A DNA stretch of 64,000 nt from Liolophura sinensis. Its lineage: Eukaryota; Mollusca; Polyplacophora; Chitonida; Chitonidae. The translations under genes and the position numbers were made by a program. Location of the stretch: assembly GCF_032854445.1 (NCBI RefSeq), contig NC_088300.1, positions 54,598,984-54,662,983 on the forward strand. The letters are read 5' to 3'. Positions 1-14,612 of this stretch are shown piece after piece. The notes below the pieces were generated by a model. It was given only the letters and a program-made list of their open reading frames with translations, had not been told where the DNA came from and did no database searches. Position 1 is the stretch's first letter. Every line of letters starts with the position of its first letter.

Positions 1-3000
1 ACAGATTCATGGAGAATCTGATAAAACATTAAGTAATTAGATAACTGTATATGAAAGTTTTATGTTCTATAAAGCCTGGGACGTCAAAATCAGTCTGCAT
101 GACTCTTTGCACTGGGGCGAATAATGGAAGTGGACAAGTTGGTGGGATGCTAATGGGAAAATAACGTCCTCAAATCAAATTGTCTCCTAGAGCCCCAGCT
201 GAATTATTTACAACTGTGGTCTAACGACTCGCCAAATTGGTCCAGATTTGCTGCAAAAATGGAATTTTTGGTCTTTGATGAATATGAATAAGAAATGATA
301 TTTCGGTAATAGGCCTTGATGAGATTCCACTGGGCCAAAAGTGACGGGCGACCTTTTGGCTGTAATACTGGAACCTGTCAATGTTGTATCAATCGTACAT
401 TCATTACACACGTTTACCCAGACTGCTGGGACAGTTAAGGGGCAATCGCGGGAGGTCTGGGGGAGAAAGGAATGAGCTCGTGCATCGTGGCCTCACCAAA
501 TTAGCCAGGCTCTGTCTGAGACTATTACTTATTCCTTGTATCCTGTATAGTTGCACTCTCGTTTGATCTCTATCATGGTTGCCTGTTTAGTATTGCACAA
601 CCCTATTTCATATTTTATAATGACCAATCTTGATGCTGGCTTAATCAAATTTGGAACAATAAATTGTTTTGATGTTTGGGACTGAAAGTACTCTTCTTAT
701 AAGTGATCACATTTGGGTCATTGTAGTTCATATGGGGAGATCACACATTTTCAGTTCGATGGAAGTGTCCAGGTTTTGTAGACTTTTTTCATGTCTGTTG
801 GTTCTATTAGACAGTTCTGTGCTTGCGCCCATCAAGTGCATTTAAAAGCTGTTAAATGTTATTGTCAGTTTTCTCAGATACAGACATACTTTTCTTACAT
901 AAAAATAAAAATAAGTGATGAAATGAACTAAACATGTGCATTTTGAAAGACTGTGCCAAACTGTTTCCAAAGTCAGAATTTGCTTGAGTGGTCCAAAAAG
1001 CATTGAAAGAAGGAAGACTTGTTTTGGCTTTTTAAAATGAAATGCAAGTGACTTGAAGCCCCATGGGATTTTTTGGTAGGATTTCCTGGATTTTTCAAAG
1101 CATTTTTGAAGAAAAGTAGATTCTGTGGATAATCCTTCAGAGTTTTCTACAGAGGATTGATCAGATAGAATTTAATTAATCTTTAGGGATTAGAAGTAAC
1201 AATGCAAGACATTTGGAAAATAGGATCCTAAAAGAGCAAGTCTTTAAATAACTTCTAAGACCTCAAATAATAAACCTCGTTACTTTCTGAGAAGAAAAAT
1301 GTAGGAACATATGTGGTGTTGTATTGGTTTGTCGTAGGTGCAGGTAGATAAGGGCACAGTGACTTGTTACGAGCTTGTCATTTCATTCTGCCCTTGAAGT
1401 TGTAAACTTACTCCTGAGCGTCACATATGGTCTTTGCAGAAATGTTTCTCGGTTCGTATTTTGGTTTTATTTCACTAAGCTTGTAATGGACTGTAAAAGC
1501 TTGATATGCATCTTTTTCTTTTTCTTTTTCTGTTTTCAACTGTTGGTTAATAGTAAATGCAGTAATGATGAACTTTTGATGTAACGGACAAACCAGGGAC
1601 TTGGCCACTGCGTCATTAGATGCCATTTTTAGTTGGAGAAATCCTCTCTGATTTGATATATTTCTTCGATGGGCAGCTGTCTTTGTGTCCATCTTCAGCT
1701 ATTTCTTTAAAAGTATCTCTTACAGTAATTTTCGTGATCTTAAGCAATTTGTGTGTGTAGCTGGCCTTAGTGTGCGTAGCCCCACAGCCAGGCCTTGAGG
1801 CTGTACAGATGGTATTGTTCCTAATTTCAATTTCAACCAGGCTTCTGTCTAATTGGATGGAGGCTGCTCTAATCGGGTACCTGCCTGGTTTCCTCACTCT
1901 TTAATGGAGTTGATATAAACACTTTTGTGATTAGCTAATTTCCCCCAGGGAGAACGGCTCCCCAGCTTTCAGTGGTGAGGAAAGGAGATCTGAGACAGAG
2001 TATAGCCGTGGAGTGGCCATATCCACACGGCCAGACAAGAGGGGCAAAACACAGCAAATTGATTAGGGAAGATATTAGCTCCCTGCCTCTCCTCTTTGCT
2101 GCCTCTCACCCCCCATCCATCACCACTGTATTGAGGCCGCTTCATGTTTTCTACATGTAAACAATGTAGACAGTGAGTATGCTCTTTTAACTCTCGCAAA
2201 AGGCCTCTCTACTTCTAGTTTGGCCTGTTTTTTCCACTGTCACTTCGTGTTCCCCTAATGCCATGCACTATCCGCTGTTCCCTTTGTAATTTTAGAAGCA
2301 GACAGTTCATTGCATAGTGGAAGAGAGGCACTTTATCCTGGAGATGTGAAATCAGTCAATTCCAGTAATTTGCCTAGACATTGTAATCTAATTCCTAAAT
2401 GGTTTTCTCCCTCATAGATCCATTTGCTTAATTAGGCTAGTCCCATCCTTAGAGTGGCAGATGGATTGGGAGTGGATTAGGTTTTGTTGGAAAATGCAAT
2501 GGTGTAAGTGCTTATTTCTCTGCTCCTGTGTAGTGTTTGATGTGCCGCTGATGTGAGGCGAGTCAACTTGGCCAGAGACCGAATCAGCAGTGCGCCAGCC
2601 TGTCCATCCACCATAGACCCACAGACCACAGCGGCCAGTCTCTTGCCCTCTACATCACTTGTAGGTGAGCATTTGTGGCCCTGTTTTACCTGTTGTGTGA
2701 GTGCAGTGATTGGTTGGCTGGTAAAGGGAGGGAGAGGTAGAGAAGGGGGGAGGCTGTAGTTGTAGAGAGGCCGGGAAGTCAGGATTATAATGGGGGCACG
2801 AGTGGAGGTGATTAGACCACTTCCTTTCGTCTTCATGTTAGGAAATGAGATATATTAGACCTTAATTTTCTCATTTAAACTCCATGGAGCAGCACAGCCT
2901 GACTGCATGTGGTATGTTCTCACTGTTTACCCAGGCCCTTTATTTCCTGTCTGCCTTGTTACCTTAATTACCTGCTGCTCTAATGAATTAAGTAGCATTC

Positions 3001-6000
3001 TCGTTAGAGGATCGCTACCTGTAATCATTAGCAGAGGAGGCCATGTACTGCATCAGGAGCAGGTGTTAATACCAGCATGTCAAGATGTCTGCCACAAACC
3101 ACCCCTGTCGCAGAACTCCCCCATATTGCTGCACTGAAGTAATTTATATGTGCCATATGTGATGGAAATGTAGAGGAATTTGTTTAGGGCTTTTAGATTT
3201 TAATTTATGGGTTTAGACAAAGTAATACTGAAGACCTTGACTCATGTACATTGTGTATGTATAATTCCCGTCAGCTTTGGAGGTAGACATGTATGTGATA
3301 ATTATAAATATCGGTATCAATATTTGCTAGTTTTGCAGGTTTTTTCAGTGTTGCGCACGTCAAAAGAGGTCGGAAAATTTATACTGATGCAACAGTGAGC
3401 TAAACATGATAGTCATTGTACGTATGTATGTAGAGCACATAAAAGTTTACCGCTGCTGATGTTGGCACAGTTTGATTACACTCATAAAGTTATACCTCTG
3501 GTCTGTCATGTGTAATGCTTCAATTTGTTATAAAATGTGTACATATATGAATCAATATGTGTGATAATATGTAGAGTGGGATATAGTGTACACTGTGTGA
3601 ATAAATGGGACCCTGTTATGATTAGAGAAGAGAACATCATCACATTAGTTTTTCATCACTTCCCCCACGCCCAACCACCAATATAGCCTTAGCTTTTCAA
3701 TTACGACACAAAAAACAGCATAATTGGTTTTTGGCTGTGAACTCCTCAGTTTTGCAGAGGCTGTGTTTGTTTAGCTTTTGCAGGCCACCAGTGCTCCTGT
3801 TTAGGGAGTGTGTTTTACTATTTGTTTGAATTACCCAGTAGATGGGGCAGCGATAGCTATCAGACTAGGTAAACAGCCACCTCTAATCAGCCTCAGCAGC
3901 CACAGCCAGCCAGGGGAGCTAACCCAGGCCATGCACATGCCTGCGCCACAGATTGGAGGGTTAGAACAGTTGTCGACAGGAGATGGCGTTTATGAGAGGT
4001 TACGCTCCGGCCATGCTATTGATTTTCCAGGTCACCATCTCATCTATCATAGGTGCGAGTCTGATCAGTGCCAAGAACAGTAACTCCTGCCTGTCGTACT
4101 AGTCTCATGCCATCATCCTTAAGTCTTTGTCTGCTCTACAATCTCGGGCTAATTCTCTGAACAAACAGTGACATAATAGAACTTAAGTTGTAACACTTCC
4201 TGGCCATGGTCAGAGCTGATGACATTTGATGTTGGCATGTATGTGTTAATCAACAGTATTAGGACAAATCATTTGAACGTAAGCGAAATATTACACTGGA
4301 TTGAAAGACCTTTTGACAAAACAAGTTTGTTTTACTGTTGTGTCCAGTTGCACTTCAGGGGTAGGGGGGGGGTCTGCATTTCTTTTTGAGGGATTGATTT
4401 TATTACTTCAAGTGAAACTGCTACATGTACATGAATACATGCTTCCAGTACACATTATGTAATGTAATTTACCTATTGATGATTTCTGGGATATTATGGG
4501 ATAGTTTTAAGGATTAAGATCTGGATGTTGCCTGTATGCACATGTAATGTAAGTCAAATAATATTCAAGAGAAACAGTATTTGTTTAGATGTAATTTTGC
4601 AATGACAACAGAAAAAACAAAACAAAAAAATTATCCACTTTTAAACAGTTAAATGTAAATTTAAAGTCAGGGGTTTTAGTATACATTAAAACTGAAGTAT
4701 TCAGTTCACAGCCTTTATAGACAGTATCAGCCAGTATCCGTGTTCTGTGTAATTTGTCAGCTGCCAAGTTTAGGAATGTATTGGTACTGTGTAAATTGGA
4801 TACATGGTTTCATTTTTCCTGTACAAAGTATTGGAGCTTACTGAAGCCTGGCAGTTCATAAAGAATGGTTTGTGTATTCAAGGTATCCAAGCTTCACAAG
4901 TGGGGTCTGTGGTGTCAAGCACACTGTGAGCTGAAAGCCTCACCAAGAGTATTCATTTCTCTTACAAACTGATGACTGACTAGACACTACTGGGTAATGA
5001 AGCGTTACCCGATGCACCTACAAGCAGGATTATTTTTATATAACTGTTGCTTAAAAGTAAAATTTGACTTTTTTTTGGGCATTTTGCTTTTAGCATTATA
5101 ACATCATATCCTGCTCATGATAAATAATCCCTTTATTTTACCTAAATGAGATTTCTTCAGGGAGATCATGTTAGTATACATACGCCATGTCTTCTCTCAG
5201 ACCATGTCACCAAGTTTTTCTTATGTAGCGGGTTATACACATGCTGCAGGTGGCCTTGTGTGACACAGGTGCAAACCTGTGGCCAGTGGGGCTTCCCCTT
5301 ACCCCTGGTGTTTATGACTTTGTCAACATACAAGTGGCCATAAATGCCAGTGCTGATGGTAATTTAATACACTGGTTAATTATTGAGGGTTAGGGTAAAG
5401 TATCACTTCTGTCATTCCCTAGTACAGGGACCAATGGCAAAGTCAAGGATATTTTTATTTCTCTTAAGCTGATATACATTTAGCCACATGTTTATTTCAT
5501 CCAAAAGGGCAAGTTAAAACCGAGAAACATTTGTCAGGTATCCTGAACTGAAAGCTGTCCGGTGTAAAATTTTATACCAGATTTAAATCAAGTGAAGTGA
5601 TTTATTGTGTGACAGAACATCTTTAGTTATACTGCTAATGTACACCGGCATCATGAAAACGGAATCATTTGAAAACCATTTCTGAAACCATATATCCCAG
5701 TTCACTACCTACTGCCGATGCTATCAGATAGAAATTGACAATTTATGATACATCTGTTACCAAGTTGATTGGATAAAGAAGGCTTAGAGGGATACCATTT
5801 ACTTTTATTTTGATGGCGACTCTCATCTATATACATACGTGTGCACATGTACATGTATAGCCAGCACCAACACTTATCATATTGTTTTCCAGTGTTCCAG
5901 AAATGAAAAGTGACAGTATATACATGTATATGTAAACATTAGCTGCAAAGATTTCCATATCTTTTAATGGTTGAACAATTAGTGTATTGGTCTGTATGTT

Positions 6001-9000
6001 GGGATTTGAAAATTTTCACTCACTATATAGATGAATGTGTACCCTGTACGTGTACATATATATATTCCTTATGTACATTTACTTATGGCATTTGTGTATG
6101 CACATTACTACTGCTAGCGTAGTAACAGTACACCCTTTGGTGCAGAAAATAATGCAGATATTTTACCATTATTATATTAATAAAGCTGGTCAGATGCAGA
6201 CAGAGTATGGCCTGGAGGGTAGTGTCCAGTTTTTAGACACATTAGATGTGTTTATTTCCACACTGGTGTCTTATGGTATACCTTTACTTGAAGCTACACT
6301 TATCCTGGTCGAACGAAATGTGTCAAAAGGCCCACTCAGAAGGAGAGCTAAATACAAGCCTGTTATGGATGGTAGATGAAAAATTGATGTATTGGCTCGG
6401 TGGTAAACATAAGGATACACCTTAGGCTGTTGAAACACAATAAACCTCTTAGCTCTAATTGATACAAGGTCGGAGCCTTGACGAACAAAAAGTTTGAGTG
6501 CCATTAAGTTGAGCGTATGCGGCTCTAAGAAGTCCTTCCTTAAGGCTGTGTCGTGGAGACTGAAGCAGCGCAGGAATTATTAATGGAGAAATTGATGGAG
6601 GGATGATTAGTGTGTTTGCTAATGTACAACATCAAAAATAAATAGGATTTGGCAGTAGTAATCCCTAGGTTCTGGATTCAAATAAACATTACATGGCTGT
6701 AGTGGTCTCTGAAGATGAGAGCCAGGCCTTGAGACTGGCACAAAATGTGACAGGAGTAATGAATGGCCATTAAATCATGGCGGAATATTGCCTATGGACA
6801 GTCCTGATGAGTGTGCTAAAAAGACTGCTAAAATGATGTCTCTGGGACCAGGCACGTCTGCTGGGGATAGACCAGTCAGGCCTGGCAAGAAGAGCAGCAA
6901 TATAGATCATAACCGTAATGAAACCTGCAAAATCCATCAGTTTAATTCATCTTAGGCCTTGTAGTGGTGAGTCTGATGTGCTTTCTAATCAGCGTCCTCT
7001 GTTCATTGACGGGGCAAATTTCATAAGCAGACAGGGTGGCTGGGGAACTGGGCACAGACATGCTATATTTCCCTGCCATGCCCTTTGGCTCTCTAATTAC
7101 TCAGCAGGGGGAAAAAACCAAGGCAACTCAAGTTTTGTCATCAGAAATTTCGATAAATGAAACAAGCAAAATTGACCCCAGGCCCCGGGCAATTGAGGAG
7201 CCAGAGCTGCCTATTAACTTGTGACCTCCGGGCCAATGAAAAATTGCCCCTGGGGCTCAAGCCCACTGCCAGCAGTATTTTTCTTCAGTATTTGGGCAGT
7301 TAATCAAGAACATATTTCAAATATTTTATTGGAAGCTGTTGGAACCAATCTGAGAATGGCTTTGGCAAAATGCCCTTTTCTAGTTTTTCTTCTCAAGGAG
7401 ACAACTTGAGGCTGTGTAGAGCTTAACTCGGTCAGAGTATAGGCAGGAGTCTCTCAGCTAAGTAGCTTTACCTTAAGTGCTTTTCATGTATGCCTTCAGT
7501 TACTGTATAGTGCTACAAAGACTTCCTTCATGCCATCACTTGTAAAGTAAGCGCTGTTAGACACTGGGCTCACAATGACCGTTCTACCTTATTGCCTTCT
7601 CTCCGGCCAGAAAGGAATTCCTTGAGACTTTCACACTGCTTTCCTGTTGAGACATTTGCTTTGAGGTTCATTCTCAGAGGGCACTTGACATTTTCTGCTA
7701 TTTGAAGGGAAAACGTACATATAGTTCAAATAATCGACCAACTGTGTTTTGAATTGGCCTGAATGAAAATCCAAGCAATATTTTTTGGTCTGTCTATCTT
7801 TTGGTAAAATTTTCTAGCATTTCAGTTGGATATTCTTTGTGTTTAGTTTTTAACTTGTTTAGTCTGGGACAGAATGTCATGGAGATTTTCTTCCTTCCAC
7901 TGTTCTCAGAGTCCTGTTGGCCATAAACATTTGACAGCACTCGTTTGGCCATTTATGTGATGTTTGGTGGAGATCACTTGCCTTGTAACAATATGGCATA
8001 CATCTGTGTGAAACTTGCAGAAAAGTTTGTCAGCTAGTTGCCTAAGTTCTGTGCTTTTCTTCAGGCTGTTTAATTTCCAACAAAGCTAATGAGCACCATA
8101 TAAATGAAAGATTCTTGAATTTGGTGTTTAATCCCAATCAAGTAATTAAATAATGACATTTAGTTTATATTAAAGGTATTTAAAATGTTAATACGCTCTT
8201 ATCTATTGTGCTATTCCTGTCTTCTATTTTTCCCTCTTTTGGGGTTGATTGTAACACAAAGTATGAAATGCTGCATTCTAAGTACATGATTTAAACATGA
8301 GCATTTATTGAAGATCTTAAAAGGGCTGTTGGCTTATTAAGCTAAGAACACCTAAATTTGGCACTTTCTAATGCATTTTCTCTAGGTGAAAAAAGTTAAT
8401 GTACATTAAAGGAAATTTTGATGGATCATGCCATATTAAAGCTGAAAGATGAGATTCGAGGATTGGAAAGGAATGGGTAAATAAAGGTGCAGATGATAAT
8501 TACAGTGTAGTGATGTGTCAGGGCTCTAATGGCTGGTGTTTGAGGCTTAAGGCATGTGACAGCTTGGAGTGCTCCCATCTTCATGGCCGGGAAGGTCATC
8601 GGGATGGAAGTGACGATCAGGCCGCTTAACTTCCTTGGATACGCTAAGTAAGATGTTAAGGATTTGATATCCCCTGGTCATGTTGAAGGCAGTGTGAGCT
8701 GCAGGAAACCTGAAAGCAGTCTTCTATTGCTGCATGTTTCAGTGATTATGGACATCCTGGAGGGAGCCAGCCTGTCAAAGATCTTACATGATATATTATA
8801 ACTGTTTCTGTCGTCTCCCTTGTGGAAAAAGTATTTTGGTGATATAAAAAAGAGAGTTGAAGTTGTGTCAATGGAAGTTTATTGAAAGTCTATCGTCAGA
8901 AATGGCCATGCATAGCGATTTCGCCTGCATTGAAAGCAGAGGGACATTAATCATGGGATATTTTGAGACTTTTCTGGCAAACCTCTCTCGACATCAACAG

Positions 9001-11687
9001 CTTTCTGTGTAATCCTGGGCTGATGAGAGAAGTGCATTAGAGGTTCCATTGAATAAAGCACATGGGAGTGAGTGCCCCTTGCCGCAGGCTTCCTGTGTGG
9101 GAAGGGTGTAGGTCAGGCCAGTGACCACCCCTCTACCTGACACGGACGGCCTGACAGCTGGCACAAATCAACACACCTCCCACCTTTATTGCTAGGCACT
9201 GTTTTAGCAGGAAATAATTTCTATTCAGGCCTTGATGGCTTTAATGTGTGAGATGCCATTTCAAAGATTGCTTGCTTCGTGTTATGTCAGATTTTGACAT
9301 GGCTATTGCATTTGGGTTTAATTGATCAGAGGGCCTTTGCCAGTATTTCCCTGGGACTCCGAAAGTGGCTGTTTGTTGTGCTTTTCCCTTACTGTTTGTA
9401 ATGGATTGTTGCCTAATGCATCATTTTCACAGACTGGGTCATTTAGCTGGAATGACAAACCCTTGTACCTGGCAGACCACCTAATGGAAGTGGGGCTTAA
9501 TGTGTTTAGCTGGTAATTCAAACCTTTTGACTTGAGTAATGGAAGAGCCCCAGTCTTTTTTCCTCTGTATGACTCCGCAACCCCAACTTTTTACCTGTTT
9601 CCTCTTGTTGGCCGACAGTTATTTCTTTGTGCTGAAGTGCATTTTGCCCACTATTGTTGTCTCTCCCTTCACTTACTGGCTTTTAAAGCTTCGATTTATT
9701 TGTTTTACTAGTTAATTGAAAGTGAAGCTGTGTTGTTGTGGCCTGGGGACTGACTACACAGGAATGTCTGGATTGGACTGATCGACTTGTATCACGGTCA
9801 GCATTAGCACTACACTGAATACATGCATTAGTTGTCTGTGTTGCACGTTCTGGCACTATGGTTGAGTGAAGTAAGAAGTTAAATGGCCTGACATGAAATG
9901 TGCCGCCTATCACATGCTTTAATGCACCTAATGGAAAAGAAAGGTTCTCCACACATTGTACATTTCCAGCAGTGCTGCTGGCTGGGACTGCCCTCAGCTG
10001 TGGGCTAATGGATGTATAATTACCCCATCGTCCTCCGTTCCCTCAGTTGCTACCCTGCCAGCTTGTAGGCAGATTAAAAAGCACCGTGCCACTTGAATTC
10101 TCTATTACACAGCCCATAAGTGTGGACTGGTCAGAGCCACATCTCTCCTCCCGTGTCCACATCAAGTGGCTGTCACTCAGTCTCATGAAGATGAAAACAA
10201 CGGTTGGTACTGTATTTCCTGGGCAAGTCCCATCCGCCGGGTAGTGGTTTATGTGTCGGTGAGCAGGTATGTCACAGAATGTTGCCTGTCTGATGGCCTT
10301 CACCTGATCCTAGAGTTAGGACACAGCACCTTCCTGGAGCTTCCCCACCTAAACTTTCTTTCTGTCATCTGTGGGATAATAGGAAACATATAGACAGCCA
10401 AGTGGTATCTTTCTGAGTACATAGCTGGATTGGCCAATTTAGCAGGTAAAGTCAGCTTTATTGATGTGATTCATCTAAATGTTTATCTTGATACACACTG
10501 CTTGTTTAATTTATGGCTGTCACTTAAACACATATTCGCATATAAGGTGTTATAAAGTGCATAGAGGTAAGCATTGTCTATATGCTACATGTCTAAGGCC
10601 TATGTTTTGTTTAATTATTAATAGTTTGGTCAGGATTTCATATAAATTTGTGCCTTAGTTAGCGATATGGTAAGTGGTTGAGTTTTCGTTTGGTGATAAA
10701 AATATCCCTTAACTCTATTAATCCCTAATACCCTGATGACCATTCCTGTTAAATGTTCTTTGACTCCAGCATTGGTTGCTGACTCATCAAGAAAGTGGAA
10801 TTAAGACTTAATTCATGCTGTATAAAATGCACTAGCCTCAAACAGAAGATGTGAAGAACGTAAATTATGGTTTATGGTTTTAAGTGTTTCCATCGAAGAG
10901 ACACAGTCAGGCTGTGGAAGACTTTGTCAATTAAAAAAGAAAATAGGGCCGTCACATGAAGCAAGGCTTTTATCCCATGATTTGCCAAACTTTGCCATAA
11001 TGGCCTGGCTTGTCAGATTAATTCTGCCCCTTGTAGTTGGCTGTGATGGCGTCTGCTAATGGAAAGTAAACAGAGTTGGTTCTGGGAATATGTCATTTGC
11101 CACTCATTTCTCGGAGGTGTATTAGGGGAAATAAAGAAAAAGTTCCAATCAAGGCGAATGTCAACAGCCAACCAATCAGTCCTGGCCGCTGCCAGATGGA
11201 GGCTCTCTTTACCCACGCGTTCCATGCTGCTCTCATATTAACTGTAGATAGTGGCGGGAAGTGATATAACCTGTAAACCTGACGTGTTCTGACCTCTCTG
11301 ACTTCTCTGAGAATCTCTCTGAGGTGTACATTCCACTCCGTTTGCCGTGTCAATTTGCTTCAGGTCTTAATATGCTTGTTCAAATGCAGCAGTCTTTCAT
11401 GTGGGCTGTTACAGCCCGGAACAGTTAGCTTACTACTCTTTCTCTGCCGCAATCTTTTAACTCCAAGAATTGTATGATTAATAATCAAATAAACTCACCC
11501 ACCAACTGTCTTTAAGAAGATTTGTCAAGCTGCTGTAGGCTTTATAATTGTGTGACATTGACTGTTGCCAGGCTTGTGGAGTGCACAGAAATCTCATTAC
11601 TCTATGATTGATAGTGCATATATATTGTGTGTCTTTAAGATCAGGATGAAAATGCATGGACTATGTGTTTGAGTTTAACAAGGTTTA
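1..11687. other. Upstream non-coding region of LMO; no gene seen
   Basis: Neither strand has a frame longer than about 90 codons with recognisable features or splice structure. The sequence is largely unique. Patches of higher complexity contain homeodomain-type cores: 2360-2460 (TTAATTAGGC), 2930-3010 (CCTTAATTACC, ATGAATTAAG), 6570-6620 and 8060-8180. These might be enhancers of LMO, but I cannot show conservation. Confidence 0.5.
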
Positions 11688-14612
11688 TGTGTGTTGGGTT
11701 TGCTGAGGACATGTACTTTGTATCCTTAGCCCTGTGTGTAGTAGGTTTGCTGAGGACATGTACTGTGTATCCTTAGCCCTGTGTGTGTGGTAGGTTTGCT
11801 GAGGACATGTACTGTGTATCTTTAGTCCAGTGTGTGGTGTTGTTTGCTGAGGACATGCACTGTGTATCCTTAGTCCTGTGTGTAGTAGGTTTGCTGAGGA
11901 CATGTACTTTGTATCCTTAGCCCTGTGTGTGTGGTAGTTTTGCTAAGGACATGTACTGTGTATCCTTAATCCTGTGTGTGGTGTTGTTTGCTGAGGACAT
12001 GTACTGTGTGCCCTTAGCCCTGTGTGTAGTAGGTTTGCTGAGGACATGTACTGTGTATCCTTAGTCCTATGTGTGGTGTTGTTTGCTGAGGACATGTACT
12101 GTGTATCCTTAGTCCAGTGTGTGGTGTTGTTTGCTGAGGACATGCACTGTGTATCCTTAGTTCTGTGTGTTGTAGGTTTGCTGAGGACATGTACTTTGTA
12201 TCCTTAGCCCTGTGTGTGGTGTTGTTTGCTGAGGACATGTACTGTGTGCCCTTAGCCCTGTGTGTAGTAGGTTTACTGAGGACATGTACTGTGTATCCTT
12301 AGTCCTGTGTGTGGTGTTGTTTGCTGAGGACATGTACTGTGTATCCTTAGTTTTGTGTGTAGTAGGTTTGCTGAGGACATCCTTAGCCCTGTGTGTGTGG
12401 TAGGTTTTCTGAGGACATGTACTGTGTATCCTTAATCCTGTGTGTGGTGTTGTTTGCTGAGGACATGTACTGTGTATCCTTAGCGCTGTGTGATGGTGTT
12501 GTTTGCTGAGGACATGCACTGTGTATCCTTAGTCCTGTGTGTAGTAGGTGTGCTGAGGACATGTACTGTGTGTCCTTAGCCCTGTGTGTAGTAGGTTTGC
12601 TGAGGACATGCACTGTGTATCCTTAGCCCTGTGTGTTGTGTTGTTTGCTGAGGACATGTACTGTGTATCCTTAGCCCTGTGTGTAGTGTTGTTTGCTGAG
12701 GACATGTACTTTGTATCCTTAGCCCTGTGTGTAGTAGATTTGCTGAGGACATGTACTGTGTATCCTTAGCCCTGTTTGTAGTAGGTTTGCTGAGGACATG
12801 TACTGTGTATCCATAGCCCTGTGTGTAGTAGGTTTGCTGAGGACATGTACTGTGTATCCTCAGCCCTGTGTGTAGTAGGTTTGCTGAAGACATGTACTGT
12901 GTATCCGTAGCGCTGTGTGATGGTGCTGTTTGCTGAGGACATGTACTGTGTATCCTTAGTCCTGTGTGTGGTGTTGTTTGCTGAGGACATGCACTGTGTA
13001 TCCTTAGTCCTGTGTGTTGTAGGTTTGCTGAGGAAATGTACTGTGTATCCTTAGCCCTGTGTGTAGTAGGTTTGATGAGGACATGTACTTTGTATCCTTA
13101 GCCCTGTGTGTGTGGTAGGTTTGCTGAGGACATGTACTGTGTATCCTTAATCCTGTGTATGGTGTTGTTTGCTGAGGACATGTACTGTGTGCCCTTAGCC
13201 CTGTGTGTAGTAGGTTTGCTGAGGACATGTACTTTGTATCCTTAGCCCTGTGTGTGTGGTAGGTTTGCTGAGGACATGCACTGTGTATCCTTAGTCCTGT
13301 GTGTGGTGTTGTTTGCTGAGGACATGTACTGTGTATCCTCAGCCCTGTGTGTAGTAGGTTTGCTGAGGACATGTACTTTGTATCCTTAGCCCTGTGTGTA
13401 GTAGGTTTGCTGAGGACATGTACCATGTATCCTTAGTCCTGTGTGGTGTTGTTTGCTGAGGACAGGTACTTTGTATCCTTAGCCCTGTGTGTAGTAGGTT
13501 TGCTCAGGACATGTACCGTGTATCCTTAGTCCTGTGTGTTGTGTTGTTTGCTGAGGACATGCACTGTGTATCCTTAGCCCTGTGTGTAGTAGGTTTGCTC
13601 AGGACATGTACCGTGTATCCTTAGTCCTGTGTGTGGTGTTGTTTGCTGAGGACATGTACTGTGTATCCTCAGCCCTGTGTGTAGTAGGTTTGCTGAGGAC
13701 ATGTACTTTGTATCCTTAGCCCTGTGTGTAGTAGGTTTGCTGAGGACATGTACCATGTATCCTTAGTCCTGTGTGGTGTTGTTTGCTGAGGACATGTACT
13801 TTGTATCCTTAGCCCTGTGTGTAGTAGGTTTGCTCAGGACATGTACCGTGTATCCTTAGTCCTGTGTGTTGTGTTGTTTGTTGAGGACATGTACCGTGTA
13901 TCCTTAGTCCTGTGTGGTGTTGTTTGCTGAGGACATGTACTGTGTATCCTTAGCCCTGTGTGTAGTAGGTTTGCTGAGGACATGCACTGTGTATCCTCAG
14001 TCCTGTGTGTGGTGTTGTTTGCTGAGGACATGCACTGTGTATCCTTAGCCCTGTGTGTGGTGTTGTTTGCTGAGGACATATACTGTGTGTCCTTAGCCAT
14101 ATTTGTGGTAGGTTTGCAGAGGTCATGGACATGTATTATGTGTCCTCAACCCTATGTGTGGTGGGTTTTGTGAGGACATATACTGTGTGTCCTTAGCCAT
14201 ATTTGTGGTAGGTTTGCAGAGGTCATGGACATGTATTATGTGTCCTCAACCCTATGTGTGGTGGGTTTTGTGAGGACATGTACTGTATGTCCTTAGCCAT
14301 ATTTGTGGTGGGTTTGCAGAGGTCATGTACATGTATTGTGTGTCCTCAACCCTATGTGTGATGGGTTTTGTGAGGACATGTACTGTATGTCCTTAGCCAT
14401 ATGTGTGGTGGGTTTCCTGAGAACATTTACTGTGTGTCCTCAACCCTATGTGTGGCGGGTTTCCTGACAACATGTACTGTGTGTCCTCAACCCTATGTGT
14501 GGCGGGTTTCCTGACAACATGTACTGTGTGTCCTCAACCCTATGTGTGGCAGGTTTCCTGACAACCTGTACTGTGTGTTCTTAACCCTGTGTGGTGGGTT
14601 TCCTGACAACAT
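11688..14612. repeat. 47/48-bp minisatellite upstream of LMO (about 60 copies)
   Basis: The unit is built on TTTGCTGAGGACATGTACTG followed by TGTATCCTTAGCCCTGTGTG and a variable link. A 47-bp subtype has GTAGTAGG and a 48-bp subtype has GTGGTGTTG, and the two are interspersed. From 14085 to 14400 the array becomes about 100-bp dimers (ATTTGTGGTAGGTTTGCAGA...). From 14400 to 14612 a diverged subtype (TTTCCTGACAACATGTACTG) closes it. There are no unique spacers. It lies 2.1 kb before the LMO start codon. Confidence 0.95.

Noticed and set aside
11685-14132. Many 60-140 codon minus-strand frames
   Set aside because: Shadows of the 47/48-bp minisatellite; the frame shifts with each unit-length change.
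11688-14612. CRISPR-like array
   Set aside because: Units are contiguous with no unique spacers, and the window is clearly eukaryotic.
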